In this document: piece by piece, positions 1 through 7,640 of the stretch
Numbering within the stretch: position 1 is the first letter of the stretch
How the letters are laid out: every line of letters begins with the position of its first letter
DNA from: Lachnospiraceae bacterium
GTDB lineage: Bacteria; Bacillota; Clostridia; Lachnospirales; Lachnospiraceae
Length of the DNA stretch: 16,972 nucleotides
NCBI GenBank assembly: GCA_016297945.1
Contig: JAEDFR010000047.1
Coordinates: 1-16,972 of the forward strand
Direction: 5' to 3'
Program-made: the position numbers and the translations under genes
Notes under the pieces: model-generated
Databases searched by the model: none
What the model saw: the letters and a program-made list of their open reading frames with translations, nothing else
What the model was told of the DNA's origin: nothing

Positions 1-3000
1 ATGTAAGCTCTGTTTCTTCAAAATCAATCGTATATCCTTCCGGAGCTTTGGTTTCTGTTACCAGATATACAATCGGTTCACCCATTTCACCATGTTGATA
101 GTCTGCAATCGGTAGTTTTCTACTTGTGGCAATACCGTTTTCAGATGTGGTAATGATGTCCATGACCTCCTCCGTATCTTTCCTTGTGATACAAAAAACA
201 GCACCCGCCAGAGTATTTCCGGTCTCTTGATCAACCTTTAAGACATTAAGCTGTGCTTCCGGTCTTTCATCCGTCATTTCAATCTCGATTACCTCGGTCT
301 CGGTATTTAAACAAAACTCTATATCTTCTGCTTTTACATATCCCTTCGGTGTCTCAAGTTCCTTTAACACGTAATCACCAAGCTCTAAATTGTTAATGTA
401 ATACGCATCCACCGATGTATAAAACTCTTTTACAAGTTCCCCATCTGTTTTATATAATCCAAGTTTTGCCCGCTGCACAAAACTGCCGTCCACACCATCT
501 TTTTTCTTTACGGCAATGGCACCTTTGATTTTTTCATTTGTAGCATCGTAGTGAAATGATAAGTTTGTCTTTAACGAATCTTGATACGATGCATCCACAA
601 TAAAGACATCATTACTTACCACATAGCCATCCGGGGCTTTGGTTTCTTTTATGTAATAATACCCATTCGGCAAATCTGCCTGAAACTTCGCATATCCTTC
701 CGAATTAGTAACAACCGTTTCAATCGGTTCGTCCTTTGAAAGCACTAATGCTACGGCAGATCCCATGGCATAGGTTCCCATATCATTTTCAGATACCGTA
801 ATATCTTCATCACAGTCGGTTAAAAAGTCTGCACTATACAGCGTAAACTCGGCACCGGAAAGTGGTGTTTCATCTTCCGCATCGTTCTTTGAAATGGAAA
901 CTTCAATCTTCTGTCTTTCATTAAAGAAATGCACATCGGCAAACACAACCGGCGTTTCATCATCTGCATAAGATAAGGTAAACTCTTTTACTTCGGTATT
1001 TAATGCCCATTTTCCACCACTGTAGGTTTCCTTTACGTAGTAAGTTCCAAGGGGAATGTTTTCTAATAGTGCATATCCGTTTTCATCCGTTGTAAGCTCT
1101 GCCACAAGTGCATCTGCTTCATATAGTAAGGTTCCCTGTCCATCCGGGGAATAAATGGCTTCTTTTGCATAGACAGAAAAACAGGCACCCTCAATCGGTG
1201 CTTCTTCATATAAAAAGTCCGTATTCTCATTTTTAACGGTTCCAATTAAGTACTCACCGCTCTTATACAATCGGAGCGTTCCTTTTGCAGCTTCATTGTA
1301 CTGATTGGCTACAATCACAACATCTTCCGTATCCTCATCAACATAGTAAGCCATGTTCGAATCAATATGGATACGGATATTCTCTTTTGGAGTAGCTACG
1401 ACTTCTCCATCTTTTGAATATCCTTCATACCCGGTCTTAATATATGCATCCGGTGCTTTTACTTCTTCCAAAAGGTAATCACCCATCTGGATGCTTTCCG
1501 GGGTAATTAAAAAACCTTCCGCATCGGTTGTATAAGGCTGTTCTTTTGTGCCATATAATACTTTTGTTGGATAACTAACCCACTGTGTTACATACTTTTT
1601 ATTGTTTACATCATACAAAAGATATTCCGTGCCGGCTTTTAATACATTTTCCGATGAATGGATATCCTTTTTATTGACCTTTACCTTGGCCTCAAACTCT
1701 TTATCATAAAACACTCGCCATGCCTGCGGGTCTCTCGAATCCTTTGTAATCTTTACCAAAAATGGGGCAATGGTTTCATAATTTTCCGGTGTGGTGGATT
1801 CAACGACCACATAAGTTCCATATGCCAGCTCCGGGCTCTTTAAATAGCCGGTTTCATCGGTAAATAGTTCCGGAATGGGTTCGCCTTCAGGCTTTTTGCT
1901 ATAATCCATGGCAGTCTCTTCCTTTGAAAAATCATAAGTAAGAAACTGTTTTGCATCATAATCGCCATTGGCATCCGGTTTGATACTTCCGTCTTTTACT
2001 TTTTCCAAAGAACTAACCAGATAAATCTGAAAACCGGCACGCAATAAATCAACTTCTGTCATATCCTCGCTTCCGCCAACTTTAATCAACTGGAACGGCT
2101 GCTTTATGACCTGTTCGGTTACAGTCTGGCTTGCCGCAATCTCTAAAACGGTCTCATCTTTGTATAAGATGTCGATAGGATAAACTGTGGTATCGAGTGT
2201 ATAACCTTTGGATGGTTCCATTTCTTTTACCACATATCTTCCAAGGTATAAGTTATCCACGCTTGCCTTGCCATTTTCATCTGTGACAAGTTTTGCAACA
2301 AGTGATCCGTCTGTATGGATAACCTTACTTCCATCCGGCAGTAAAATATCTTCTGCAGCATATAATCCATATACGGCTCCCTCTAAGGTTGCATCACCCT
2401 GTGCAAGGTTGACACCTCGTTCTCTGTCTTGTTTTACAATGCTTAACGTTCCTTTAACCGGGGTATTGCAAAACATCGAAACATCGTTCGTAATCTTTAA
2501 TGTCTGTCCGGTATTTGCACCACTTACTGTAAAGGCATATACCATTTTATTCTGATCAGACCCGGCTGTCTTATTCGCATTCTCATTTGCAAAATCACCA
2601 TAGTATTTTTCCGGTGCTTTCGTTTCTGTCACATAAAACGCTCCAAAGTTCGTTTCATTATAATAAATCTCATTCGATAAATAACTTCCGTCATCCTGCT
2701 TTGTAAAAATGACTGGTTTTGACAGATTCCCTTTTGTGGCATGCACCGTAAATACGGCATTGTTTACAATCTTATTTTTGGTTTCTGCATCCACTTTCGG
2801 AATGGATAATCTGACCAAATAAGGCATGTTATCAAACGTGCCTCTGGTATTATTACTGATAGTTTTTAATGCCTTATCATCCGTATTAGCAATCGTAAAC
2901 GAATACCTCTTGGTATCGGTCACATAACCACTCGGTGCACTTTCTTCTACCACATAGTATGTATTCTTGCTACTTCTGCAATAGATCACACTGGATGTAT

Positions 3001-4864
3001 AGGTATTGCCGTTTTTTGTAAAGGTTGCTCCGGTATCATTTCCGTCTGCATCCAAAATCTTAAATGCAGCTTTACCCTGAATGGCTCCGTTTGTAATGGC
3101 ATCCGTTTTTACAATCTTGACATAGGCACTGCTGGGTCTGTTGGTAAAACTTCTGCCGTTGGTGGTAATCACCTTTTCTGCATGGTTATCGCTTTTTTGA
3201 ATGGTAAAAGAATAGCGGTTCCCATTTGGAATATAACCGGCCGGGCTACTTGTTTCGACTACGTAATAGGTATTCTTTTCACTTCTGCAGTAAAGAGTAC
3301 TGGATGTATATACATTTCCATTTTGTGTAAAAGTAGCACCGGTATCATTCCCATCCTGGTCATAGATTTTAAAGGTTGCAGATGATGTGATACCGGCTCC
3401 ACTGTATTCATCTGTTTTGGTTAATCTCACATATGCGCTGCTTGGTGTGTTTACAAAAACATTTCCGCTATTTGCAATGATTTTTTCAGCATCACTATCC
3501 CCTGCTTCAATCGTGAAGGGATAGTGTGTACCATGTTCCAAATATCCAACAGGGGAACTGGTTTCAACTACGTAATAGGAAGATCCTGCATTCGTGGTCA
3601 CAATGGTTGAGGAAACATATTCATTTCCGTTTTTTGTAAAGGTTGCCCCGGTGTCTGTTCCATCCGCATTGTAAATATGAAAGGTTGCATCTGGATAAAC
3701 AGGAAGTCCGTTTACGGCATCCGTCTTTGTAATCTTGACATGCGCACTATACTCTGTGGGTGCTGGTGGATTGTAATAACAGGTAACCAGATACTGGTTG
3801 ACACCATTTGCCCAGAATATCAAATCATAATTTGCTATCTCTGCCGGATTATTGACCCAGCCTACCATTGCTTCAAATAAGTTTTCTGAAATCGACTGCG
3901 TTAAAATAGTCTTAGAAAACAATGGCGAGATGGCACTTGCCATTCCTGCAGCATTCCCGGTCCAGGTATTATTTAATACTAACCAAAACGCAGCCTGTGT
4001 AATCGCTGTATTTAAGGTATTGTCATTAATGGACTGTGCTTTCATATACCATGAAAAAATACGTTTTAATAACGCATACTGTCCGTCCGATATGCCAAGT
4101 GCGGTATGGGATGTTGCCGTATACGTCATACCGGTGGAACAGGCAGCTCCATATTTTGCACAAAAAGCAGTTTGTCCATTTAAGTAAATGGATTTCATTG
4201 TTCCGTGGCTTTTTGATCCAAATGCCGAAATGACACCCAAGGCACTCGTGGAAATGTCACCGCCAAATGTGACGGTTGCGGATGCTGCATAGGTTGAAAT
4301 ACTTTCTGCTTCTAATGCATAGGTCTGTGGTGTCATGCTTTCACAATCCATGCTATAAAAACGTAATAACATCTCTTCTATCACCGGATCATTTGCATCC
4401 GCTTCTTCCATAAGAAACGAAAACATATCATCCAATGTGTATCCTTGACGGTTTAAATAAACCATGTCTTCAACCGTTAAAAAAGTCCAAATGGAATATT
4501 TGAAAAATTCCTTTGGGTTTCTTCCGGCCTGTAAAATAGCAATCATTTCTTCCATGCTCTGGTCGCCATAATAAACTTCTTCTTCCATCGTATTTTCAGA
4601 GACCCCATTATCTGCTGTCTCTGTTTTTTTAGTTGCTTCCATCGCTTTTTCGGTATCCGTGACAATTTCTGTAAATTCTGTAACTGCTTCCTCCAAAGGG
4701 ACATCAAAAGCAGCACCTTCCGTTACACTTTGCATCTCTTCTTCGATGGTGACACTTTCTTCAATCCCCTCACGAAGTTCTGTTGCAAAACAATAGCCGC
4801 AATCACCAAATGCGATGATTACGGCTAATAAAAATGCCATGACCTTATTCCATTTCTTTTTCAT
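1..4864 (-). CDS. Giant surface adhesin: thioester domain plus many SpaA/Cna-B domains (3' end cut by window edge)
   Basis: The frame is open from ATG at 4864 to the left edge, about 1,621 codons, with no stop, so the C-terminus (probably more repeats and a sortase signal) lies outside. Residues 1-27 are a signal peptide (MKKKWNK, then a hydrophobic core). About 28-95 is an acidic Thr/Glu-rich linker and about 97-185 a helical-looking region I do not recognise. Cys235 (AFCAKYG) and Gln290 in ITQAAFW match the Cys and TQxA signatures of thioester domains, which can bond covalently to host or partner surfaces. From residue 374 come at least eleven SpaA/Cna-B-like units, each with a strand-A Lys (e.g. 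KITKTD) and an E-box such as YYVVETSSPVGY; the first three are 103-residue tandem repeats. Lys-Asn isopeptide bonds are expected, for example Lys380 with Asn472 and Glu434. It directly follows the SpoVG-like gene, with ribosome binding site TAAGGAGG seven bases from the ATG. Cell-wall surface location is inferred. Confidence 0.9.
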   Translation of the reverse strand, partial: MKKKWNKVMAFLLAVIIAFGDCGYCFATELREGIEESVTIEEEMQSVTEGAAFDVPLEEAVTEFTEIVTDTEKAMEATKKTETADNGVSENTMEEEVYYGDQSMEEMIAILQAGRNPKEFFKYSIWTFLTVEDMVYLNRQGYTLDDMFSFLMEEADANDPVIEEMLLRFYSMDCESMTPQTYALEAESISTYAASATVTFGGDISTSALGVISAFGSKSHGTMKSIYLNGQTAFCAKYGAACSTGMTYTATSHTALGISDGQYALLKRIFSWYMKAQSINDNTLNTAITQAAFWLVLNNTWTGNAAGMASAISPLFSKTILTQSISENLFEAMVGWVNNPAEIANYDLIFWANGVNQYLVTCYYNPPAPTEYSAHVKITKTDAVNGLPVYPDATFHIYNADGTDTGATFTKNGNEYVSSTIVTTNAGSSYYVVETSSPVGYLEHGTHYPFTIEAGDSDAEKIIANSGNVFVNTPSSAYVRLTKTDEYSGAGITSSATFKIYDQDGNDTGATFTQNGNVYTSSTLYCRSEKNTYYVVETSSPAGYIPNGNRYSFTIQKSDNHAEKVITTNGRSFTNRPSSAYVKIVKTDAITNGAIQGKAAFKILDADGNDTGATFTKNGNTYTSSVIYCRSSKNTYYVVEESAPSGYVTDTKRYSFTIANTDDKALKTISNNTRGTFDNMPYLVRLSIPKVDAETKNKIVNNAVFTVHATKGNLSKPVIFTKQDDGSYLSNEIYYNETNFGAFYVTETKAPEKYYGDFANENANKTAGSDQNKMVYAFTVSGANTGQTLKITNDVSMFCNTPVKGTLSIVKQDRERGVNLAQGDATLEGAVYGLYAAEDILLPDGSKVIHTDGSLVAKLVTDENGKASVDNLYLGRYVVKEMEPSKGYTLDTTVYPIDILYKDETVLEIAASQTVTEQVIKQPFQLIKVGGSEDMTEVDLLRAGFQIYLVSSLEKVKDGSIKPDANGDYDAKQFLTYDFSKEETAMDYSKKPEGEPIPELFTDETGYLKSPELAYGTYVVVESTTPENYETIAPFLVKITKDSRDPQAWRVFYDKEFEAKVKVNKKDIHSSENVLKAGTEYLLYDVNNKKYVTQWVSYPTKVLYGTKEQPYTTDAEGFLITPESIQMGDYLLEEVKAPDAYIKTGYEGYSKDGEVVATPKENIRIHIDSNMAYYVDEDTEDVVIVANQYNEAAKGTLRLYKSGEYLIGTVKNENTDFLYEEAPIEGACFSVYAKEAIYSPDGQGTLLYEADALVAELTTDENGYALLENIPLGTYYVKETYSGGKWALNTEVKEFTLSYADDETPVVFADVHFFNERQKIEVSISKNDAEDETPLSGAEFTLYSADFLTDCDEDITVSENDMGTYAMGSAVALVLSKDEPIETVVTNSEGYAKFQADLPNGYYYIKETKAPDGYVVSNDVFIVDASYQDSLKTNLSFHYDATNEKIKGAIAVKKKDGVDGSFVQRAKLGLYKTDGELVKEFYTSVDAYYINNLELGDYVLKELETPKGYVKAEDIEFCLNTETEVIEIEMTDERPEAQLNVLKVDQETGNTLAGAVFCITRKDTEEVMDIITTSENGIATSRKLPIADYQHGEMGEPIVYLVTETKAPEGYTIDFEETELT
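2819..3436 (-). repeat. SpaA repeat units 2 and 3 (309-bp period) in the adhesin
   Basis: Unit 2 (AYVRLTKTD, residues 477-579) and unit 3 (AYVKIVKTD, residues 580-682) have exactly the same 103-residue length as unit 1. They share a YCRS(E/S)KNTYYVVE stretch that unit 1 lacks, so 2 and 3 are closer to each other than to 1. From residue 683 (LVRLSIPKVD) the domains change in length and sequence and no longer form a regular array. Confidence 0.85.
3436..3745 (-). repeat. SpaA repeat unit 1 of 3 (309-bp period) in the adhesin
   Basis: The first of three tandem 309-bp (103-codon) units runs from Ala374 (AHVKITKTD) to the PSS before the next unit. Exact unit boundaries by aligned codons are 3745-3437, 3436-3128 and 3127-2819. 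Each unit keeps the phrase DTGATFT, a YYVVE E-box and an Asn before a closing Pro. Conservation is strong in protein but only moderate in DNA, so the duplication is not very recent. Confidence 0.85.
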
Positions 4865-4871
4865 TTTGAAA

Positions 4872-4879
4872 CCTCCTTA
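4872..4879 (-). promoter_or_regulatory. Ribosome binding site overlapping a stop codon, ahead of the adhesin
   Basis: On the minus strand TAAGGAGG contains the TAA stop of the SpoVG-like gene and a full AGGAGG Shine-Dalgarno, seven bases before the adhesin ATG. It fixes the adhesin start at 4864 and makes translational coupling to the SpoVG-like gene likely. There is no room for a promoter or terminator between the two genes. Confidence 0.85.
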
Positions 4880-5557
4880 TAATGTTTCTTCCTTCTGTTT
4901 ACTTTTGCCAGATGCCGGTTCCTGTTTTTCAACTTTTCCCTGGGCTGCTAACAATCTGCTCTTAATGGATAAACGATTTTGTTCCTTGTATGCTTTCTCT
5001 AATTGGTACTCCTTAAGGACGGCTGCACATACCTCTTTGCGAAATTCTTTGCTCATAGAAATAATCTCAGAATAGAGTTCTTTACCATCCTTGTTTTTCT
5101 GATTGGTTTTGTAGTTTGGCATGGAAACATACAAGCTGCCATCATCCTTTTGATTGATAAAGATATTTTTAATGACAATCTTTTCATTTATCAAAAGTTG
5201 TGCCTTTCCTACCCGATTAAAATACGGGGTATCAAACACCTCTGCCTGTACAAGCATTTTTCCTTCTTCCTGATCCCGTAAGGAAATGGGATGCCCGCTC
5301 TGATAACTGTCAATGGCAGCTTTGTTTAATTCCTCTCGCATCTCTTTTGTAATGGGATGACATATTTCTTCATAGATGTGCTTTCCATCTGCTCCCTTTT
5401 TTCCGGTATCACGGTTTGGCATAACTAAAAAAAGGCCGCCATCCTTATTTTCCATCAGTGTGAAATTTCTTACTCTCACATCTCCCATGGATAAGATCCC
5501 AACAGCCTTTACATGATCATTTCGTTTTAATGGTGTCATTGTTACCTTATACTCCAT
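4877..5557 (-). CDS. Tandem SpoVG-domain protein
   Basis: This 226-residue protein contains two SpoVG-like domains. Domain 1 is about residues 1-88 (GLFLVMPNR at 41-49, IYEEICHPIT at 61-70). Domain 2 is about 101-187 (SLYVSMPNYKT at 141-151, ELYSEII at 160-166). The hydrophobic-VxMP signature and the following aromatic/acidic strand are typical of SpoVG, which is normally a single domain of about 85-100 residues. A charged Lys/Glu/Gln-rich tail (about 188-226) follows. SpoVG is known as a nucleic-acid-binding regulator in Firmicutes; here a role controlling element or adhesin expression is inference. I chose ATG at 5557 over an in-frame GTG at 5566 because AAAGGG lies at the right distance only from the ATG. 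The gene starts one base after the preceding stop codon. Confidence 0.85.
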   Translation of the reverse strand: MEYKVTMTPLKRNDHVKAVGILSMGDVRVRNFTLMENKDGGLFLVMPNRDTGKKGADGKHIYEEICHPITKEMREELNKAAIDSYQSGHPISLRDQEEGKMLVQAEVFDTPYFNRVGKAQLLINEKIVIKNIFINQKDDGSLYVSMPNYKTNQKNKDGKELYSEIISMSKEFRKEVCAAVLKEYQLEKAYKEQNRLSIKSRLLAAQGKVEKQEPASGKSKQKEETL

Positions 5558-5558
5558 C

Positions 5559-6011
5559 TTAGTCACCCTTTCTTTCCGGAAACGAAAGACTTAATCCTAC
5601 ATAGGTTTCTTTGGTAAGCAAAGAAAAAATGCCGGTATAAGTCTTGTCGCCTCCTATCTTTGTACATGTTGCCTTAAAAGATCCGGTCTCACAAAGTGTT
5701 TTCACTTCGTCTGGCTGGATGTCTCTACGTATTAATTTCTCAATGTTGTTTTTGTAAAGAATAAAATTACAAACGCGATGATTTTTTTCGATTGCATTTT
5801 CGCAGTAAAAACTTAATTCTCCTTCGTATATGCCACCATCCCGTTTGGCTTCTTTACAAAATGGACATTCACAGATAGGAAGCTTCTTTAATCTCTCATT
5901 GGCGTTTTCATACGCTTCCTGCATTTTCATTTTTTCGTCGTCACTTTCCACCCCAAACGGAAGCGGTTCTTCTTCATATTCAAACATATGCATTTCTTTC
6001 TTGATACTCAA
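5559..6011 (-). CDS. Stand-alone topoisomerase C-terminal-repeat-like zinc-ribbon protein
   Basis: The 150-residue product has an acidic N-terminus (about 1-45) followed by a probable four-Cys zinc ribbon: C49-P-F-C52, C70 and C81. Downstream motifs FILYKNNIEKLIRRDI, a short helix (DEVKTLCETG) and YTGIFSLLTKETYVGLSLSF match the pattern of the C-terminal repeat of topoisomerase IA/III (Toprim_Crpt type), which helps grip single-stranded DNA. No catalytic topoisomerase domain is present. In Tn1549-type elements a topoisomerase gene is commonly found near this position, so this may be a detached C-terminal domain or a single-stranded-DNA accessory protein. The start is TTG at 6011, supported by GAGAGG eight or so bases upstream; the next ATG (5993) has only a weak site. 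It is preceded by a terminator-like hairpin. Confidence 0.75.
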   Translation of the reverse strand: MSIKKEMHMFEYEEEPLPFGVESDDEKMKMQEAYENANERLKKLPICECPFCKEAKRDGGIYEGELSFYCENAIEKNHRVCNFILYKNNIEKLIRRDIQPDEVKTLCETGSFKATCTKIGGDKTYTGIFSLLTKETYVGLSLSFPERKGD

Positions 6012-6142
6012 AATCGTTTCCTCTCTTTCTTAATTTTTTGCATGAAAAAAGGCGCTAGATTTCTCTAACGCCTACACTTTTACAATACTATACTACTACT
6101 ATTCGTTTCTTACAGCAATTCTTATTCTATTCTTATTTTGTT
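6012..6142 (-). other. 131-base gap, the longest without a gene
   Basis: Apart from the terminator at 6044-6073, the gap holds an AT-rich tract with repeated AATAAG/AATAG words just after the DUF4366-like stop and the ribosome binding site GAGAGG of the following gene. I see no convincing promoter, no tRNA and no small gene in it. Confidence 0.6.
6044..6073 (-). terminator. Strong terminator-like hairpin upstream of the zinc-ribbon gene
   Basis: On the minus strand the arms AGGCGTTAGA (6073-6064) and TCTAGCGCCT (6059-6050) form a 10-bp stem with one G-U pair, closed by a GAAA tetraloop and followed by a run of five U. It lies 69 bases after the DUF4366-like stop and only about 39 bases before the next start codon. 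Confidence 0.85.
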
Positions 6143-7339
6143 CTATTCTTCCAAATCCCCGGCATCAGTAAAATCTGCATCTTCATAATCCTCAAGCTCG
6201 TCATCCTCTTCATCCGTATCTTTCTTCTTGAATTTAAAGAAATAAAAAGCGATAGCAACCATGCCAACAATCACAATAATGCCAAGTGGTGATTTTTTAT
6301 TCGTTGGCGGCTCTTCTTCCAATTCTTCAGAAACATCTTCTACTTCATCCTCTATTACCGGACTTTCTTCTTTTGCAATGCTATAAATAACTACATCTCC
6401 ATGATCTACCGTATTGCCATCATAATTGACAAAATTCAAAAGATCATTCTCGGATGCTTCGGTTAAAAGATACGCAGCCTGCTGATTTTGTGTCTCATCC
6501 ACCACTAAATAAAACGTTTTGTCAGATTCAGTCTGAATGGTAAAAAATTGCTTGCCGGCTGTTGTTTGATTTCCAACTATCGCTTGTTCTGTATCGGCTC
6601 TGGTAGATGTGGTATTTTCTTCCTGATGGTTATCAGGTTTTGACAAATCACTTCCATTTTCATCCGTATGCGCGGTAATGGTTGCTACAGCTTCAGTCGG
6701 TTTTGTCGGCAATACCGACTGTGGATTTTCTACGCTCTGATCCGTATTACTCTTTGGTTCTTCGCCTACATAATAGGGATTTTTAATTTTATAAGTGCTG
6801 GACTTATTTAACGCCTGGTCAACAGCATAGACGGTTAAATACTCGTTCGTCTTTTCCAATTCTTTCATGTTGATTCCAATAGCACCGTCTGTCAGTTCAG
6901 TATAGTCTTGTCCATTGATATTTAACAGTTTTACACCGCTCAATTCATCCGATGCCTGAATGGTTAACACATCACCTTTCATGGATGCAACAACTTCCGG
7001 TTTTACTCCATCAAAGTTTTTGATTTCTGCAGATATTTCAGACACACTTTTGTTACCTTCTTTATCTTCATAGGTAATGCAGACATCTACCGTACAATTC
7101 TCTGTAACCGTAAAATACATCTTCTGCGTAATGTCCTTATAAGCGCCCTTCCCAATCTTATATTGAACGGAACGGACTTTGATCATTTCATTTTCATTGG
7201 TTGTAACAAAAATCTTACTTTCCGGATTAATATATCCTTCCGGAACCTGAATTGCTTCCGCTCCTTGCGCAAACACACATACACTGCTTTGTAAAACTAA
7301 AAAAAGCCCCATCAGGGCCATTGCTAATTTCTTCTTCAT
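6143..7339 (-). CDS. DUF4366/CD1107-like membrane-anchored exported protein
   Basis: The 398-residue protein has a signal peptide (MKKKLAMALMGLFLVLQ..., likely cleavage after VFA near residue 24). An extracytoplasmic region follows, with immunoglobulin-like/beta-rich sequence (about 30-190) and a Ser/Thr/Asn/Glu-rich linker. The conserved segment FFTIQTESDKTFYLVVD leads into a region ending ENDLLNFV, typical of the DUF4366 family found in Tn1549-like elements. One transmembrane helix sits at about 349-368 (PLGIIVIVGMVAIAFYFFKF), with a short basic patch and a strongly acidic cytoplasmic tail (DEEDDELEDYED). Its position after the M23 hydrolase and DUF4315-like genes matches those elements. 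Function in transfer is unknown; a role in the cell-envelope part of the channel is inference. The start ATG overlaps the preceding stop (ATGA). Confidence 0.85.
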   Translation of the reverse strand: MKKKLAMALMGLFLVLQSSVCVFAQGAEAIQVPEGYINPESKIFVTTNENEMIKVRSVQYKIGKGAYKDITQKMYFTVTENCTVDVCITYEDKEGNKSVSEISAEIKNFDGVKPEVVASMKGDVLTIQASDELSGVKLLNINGQDYTELTDGAIGINMKELEKTNEYLTVYAVDQALNKSSTYKIKNPYYVGEEPKSNTDQSVENPQSVLPTKPTEAVATITAHTDENGSDLSKPDNHQEENTTSTRADTEQAIVGNQTTAGKQFFTIQTESDKTFYLVVDETQNQQAAYLLTEASENDLLNFVNYDGNTVDHGDVVIYSIAKEESPVIEDEVEDVSEELEEEPPTNKKSPLGIIVIVGMVAIAFYFFKFKKKDTDEEDDELEDYEDADFTDAGDLEE

Positions 7340-7638
7340 ACGATATCCTCGCTTTCTTTCTTTTCAGAAATTGGTTCTTTTTTTACCATCGGCTGCTTTT
7401 TCATAATTCTTTTTTCTACCTCAGGCTCCATCTTCATAATCGTTTCAAAGCATTTCTCATCGCGAATTAATTTTGCTAATAAAATGCCCTGTTCTCTTGA
7501 AATGTTTTTTTCATGAATAGACTGAATAATCGCTTCATCTCTTTCTTTGTCGAGAATTTCTTTCTTTTCAGTCATTTTCTTTTGCAGTTCTTCCATCTGC
7601 TTAAGCATTCTCTCATAATCATATTCATTTTTCGTCAT
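7336..7638 (-). CDS. DUF4315-like small coiled-coil protein
   Basis: This 100-residue, highly charged cytoplasmic protein has a predicted coiled coil at about residues 5-42 (ERMLKQMEELQKKMTEKKEI), then IIQSIHEKNISREQGILLAKLI and a Lys/Glu-rich tail. A short coiled coil followed by a helix of the type ending in a Leu-rich 'LL' segment, between the peptidoglycan hydrolase and the DUF4366-like gene, is the usual DUF4315 position in Tn1549-type elements. Residue-level similarity is weak, so the family call rests mainly on order and shape. GGAGG lies nine bases before the ATG and is embedded in the last codons of the hydrolase gene. Function is not known. Confidence 0.65.
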   Translation of the reverse strand: MTKNEYDYERMLKQMEELQKKMTEKKEILDKERDEAIIQSIHEKNISREQGILLAKLIRDEKCFETIMKMEPEVEKRIMKKQPMVKKEPISEKKESEDIV

Positions 7639-7640
7639 AA

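Noticed and set aside
2208..2555. Plus-strand open frame of 115 codons inside the adhesin region
   Set aside because: It is antisense to an uninterrupted adhesin frame with clear SpaA motifs; no start signals.
2819..3745. Regular 309-bp repetition considered as a CRISPR or other repeat array
   Set aside because: The units are coding, in frame, 103 codons long, with protein-level conservation of SpaA motifs; there are no short identical repeats with unique spacers.
5559..6011. Pseudogene of a topoisomerase
   Set aside because: Good ribosome binding site, intact zinc ligands and no adjoining catalytic-domain remnants in any frame upstream; a stand-alone domain gene is the simpler reading.
6090..6118. 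Possible promoter TTGCTG / TAGTAT with 17-base spacing before the zinc-ribbon gene
   Set aside because: Only three and four of six consensus matches, in an AT-rich repetitive tract, and it lies upstream of a strong terminator, so it would not freely serve the next gene.
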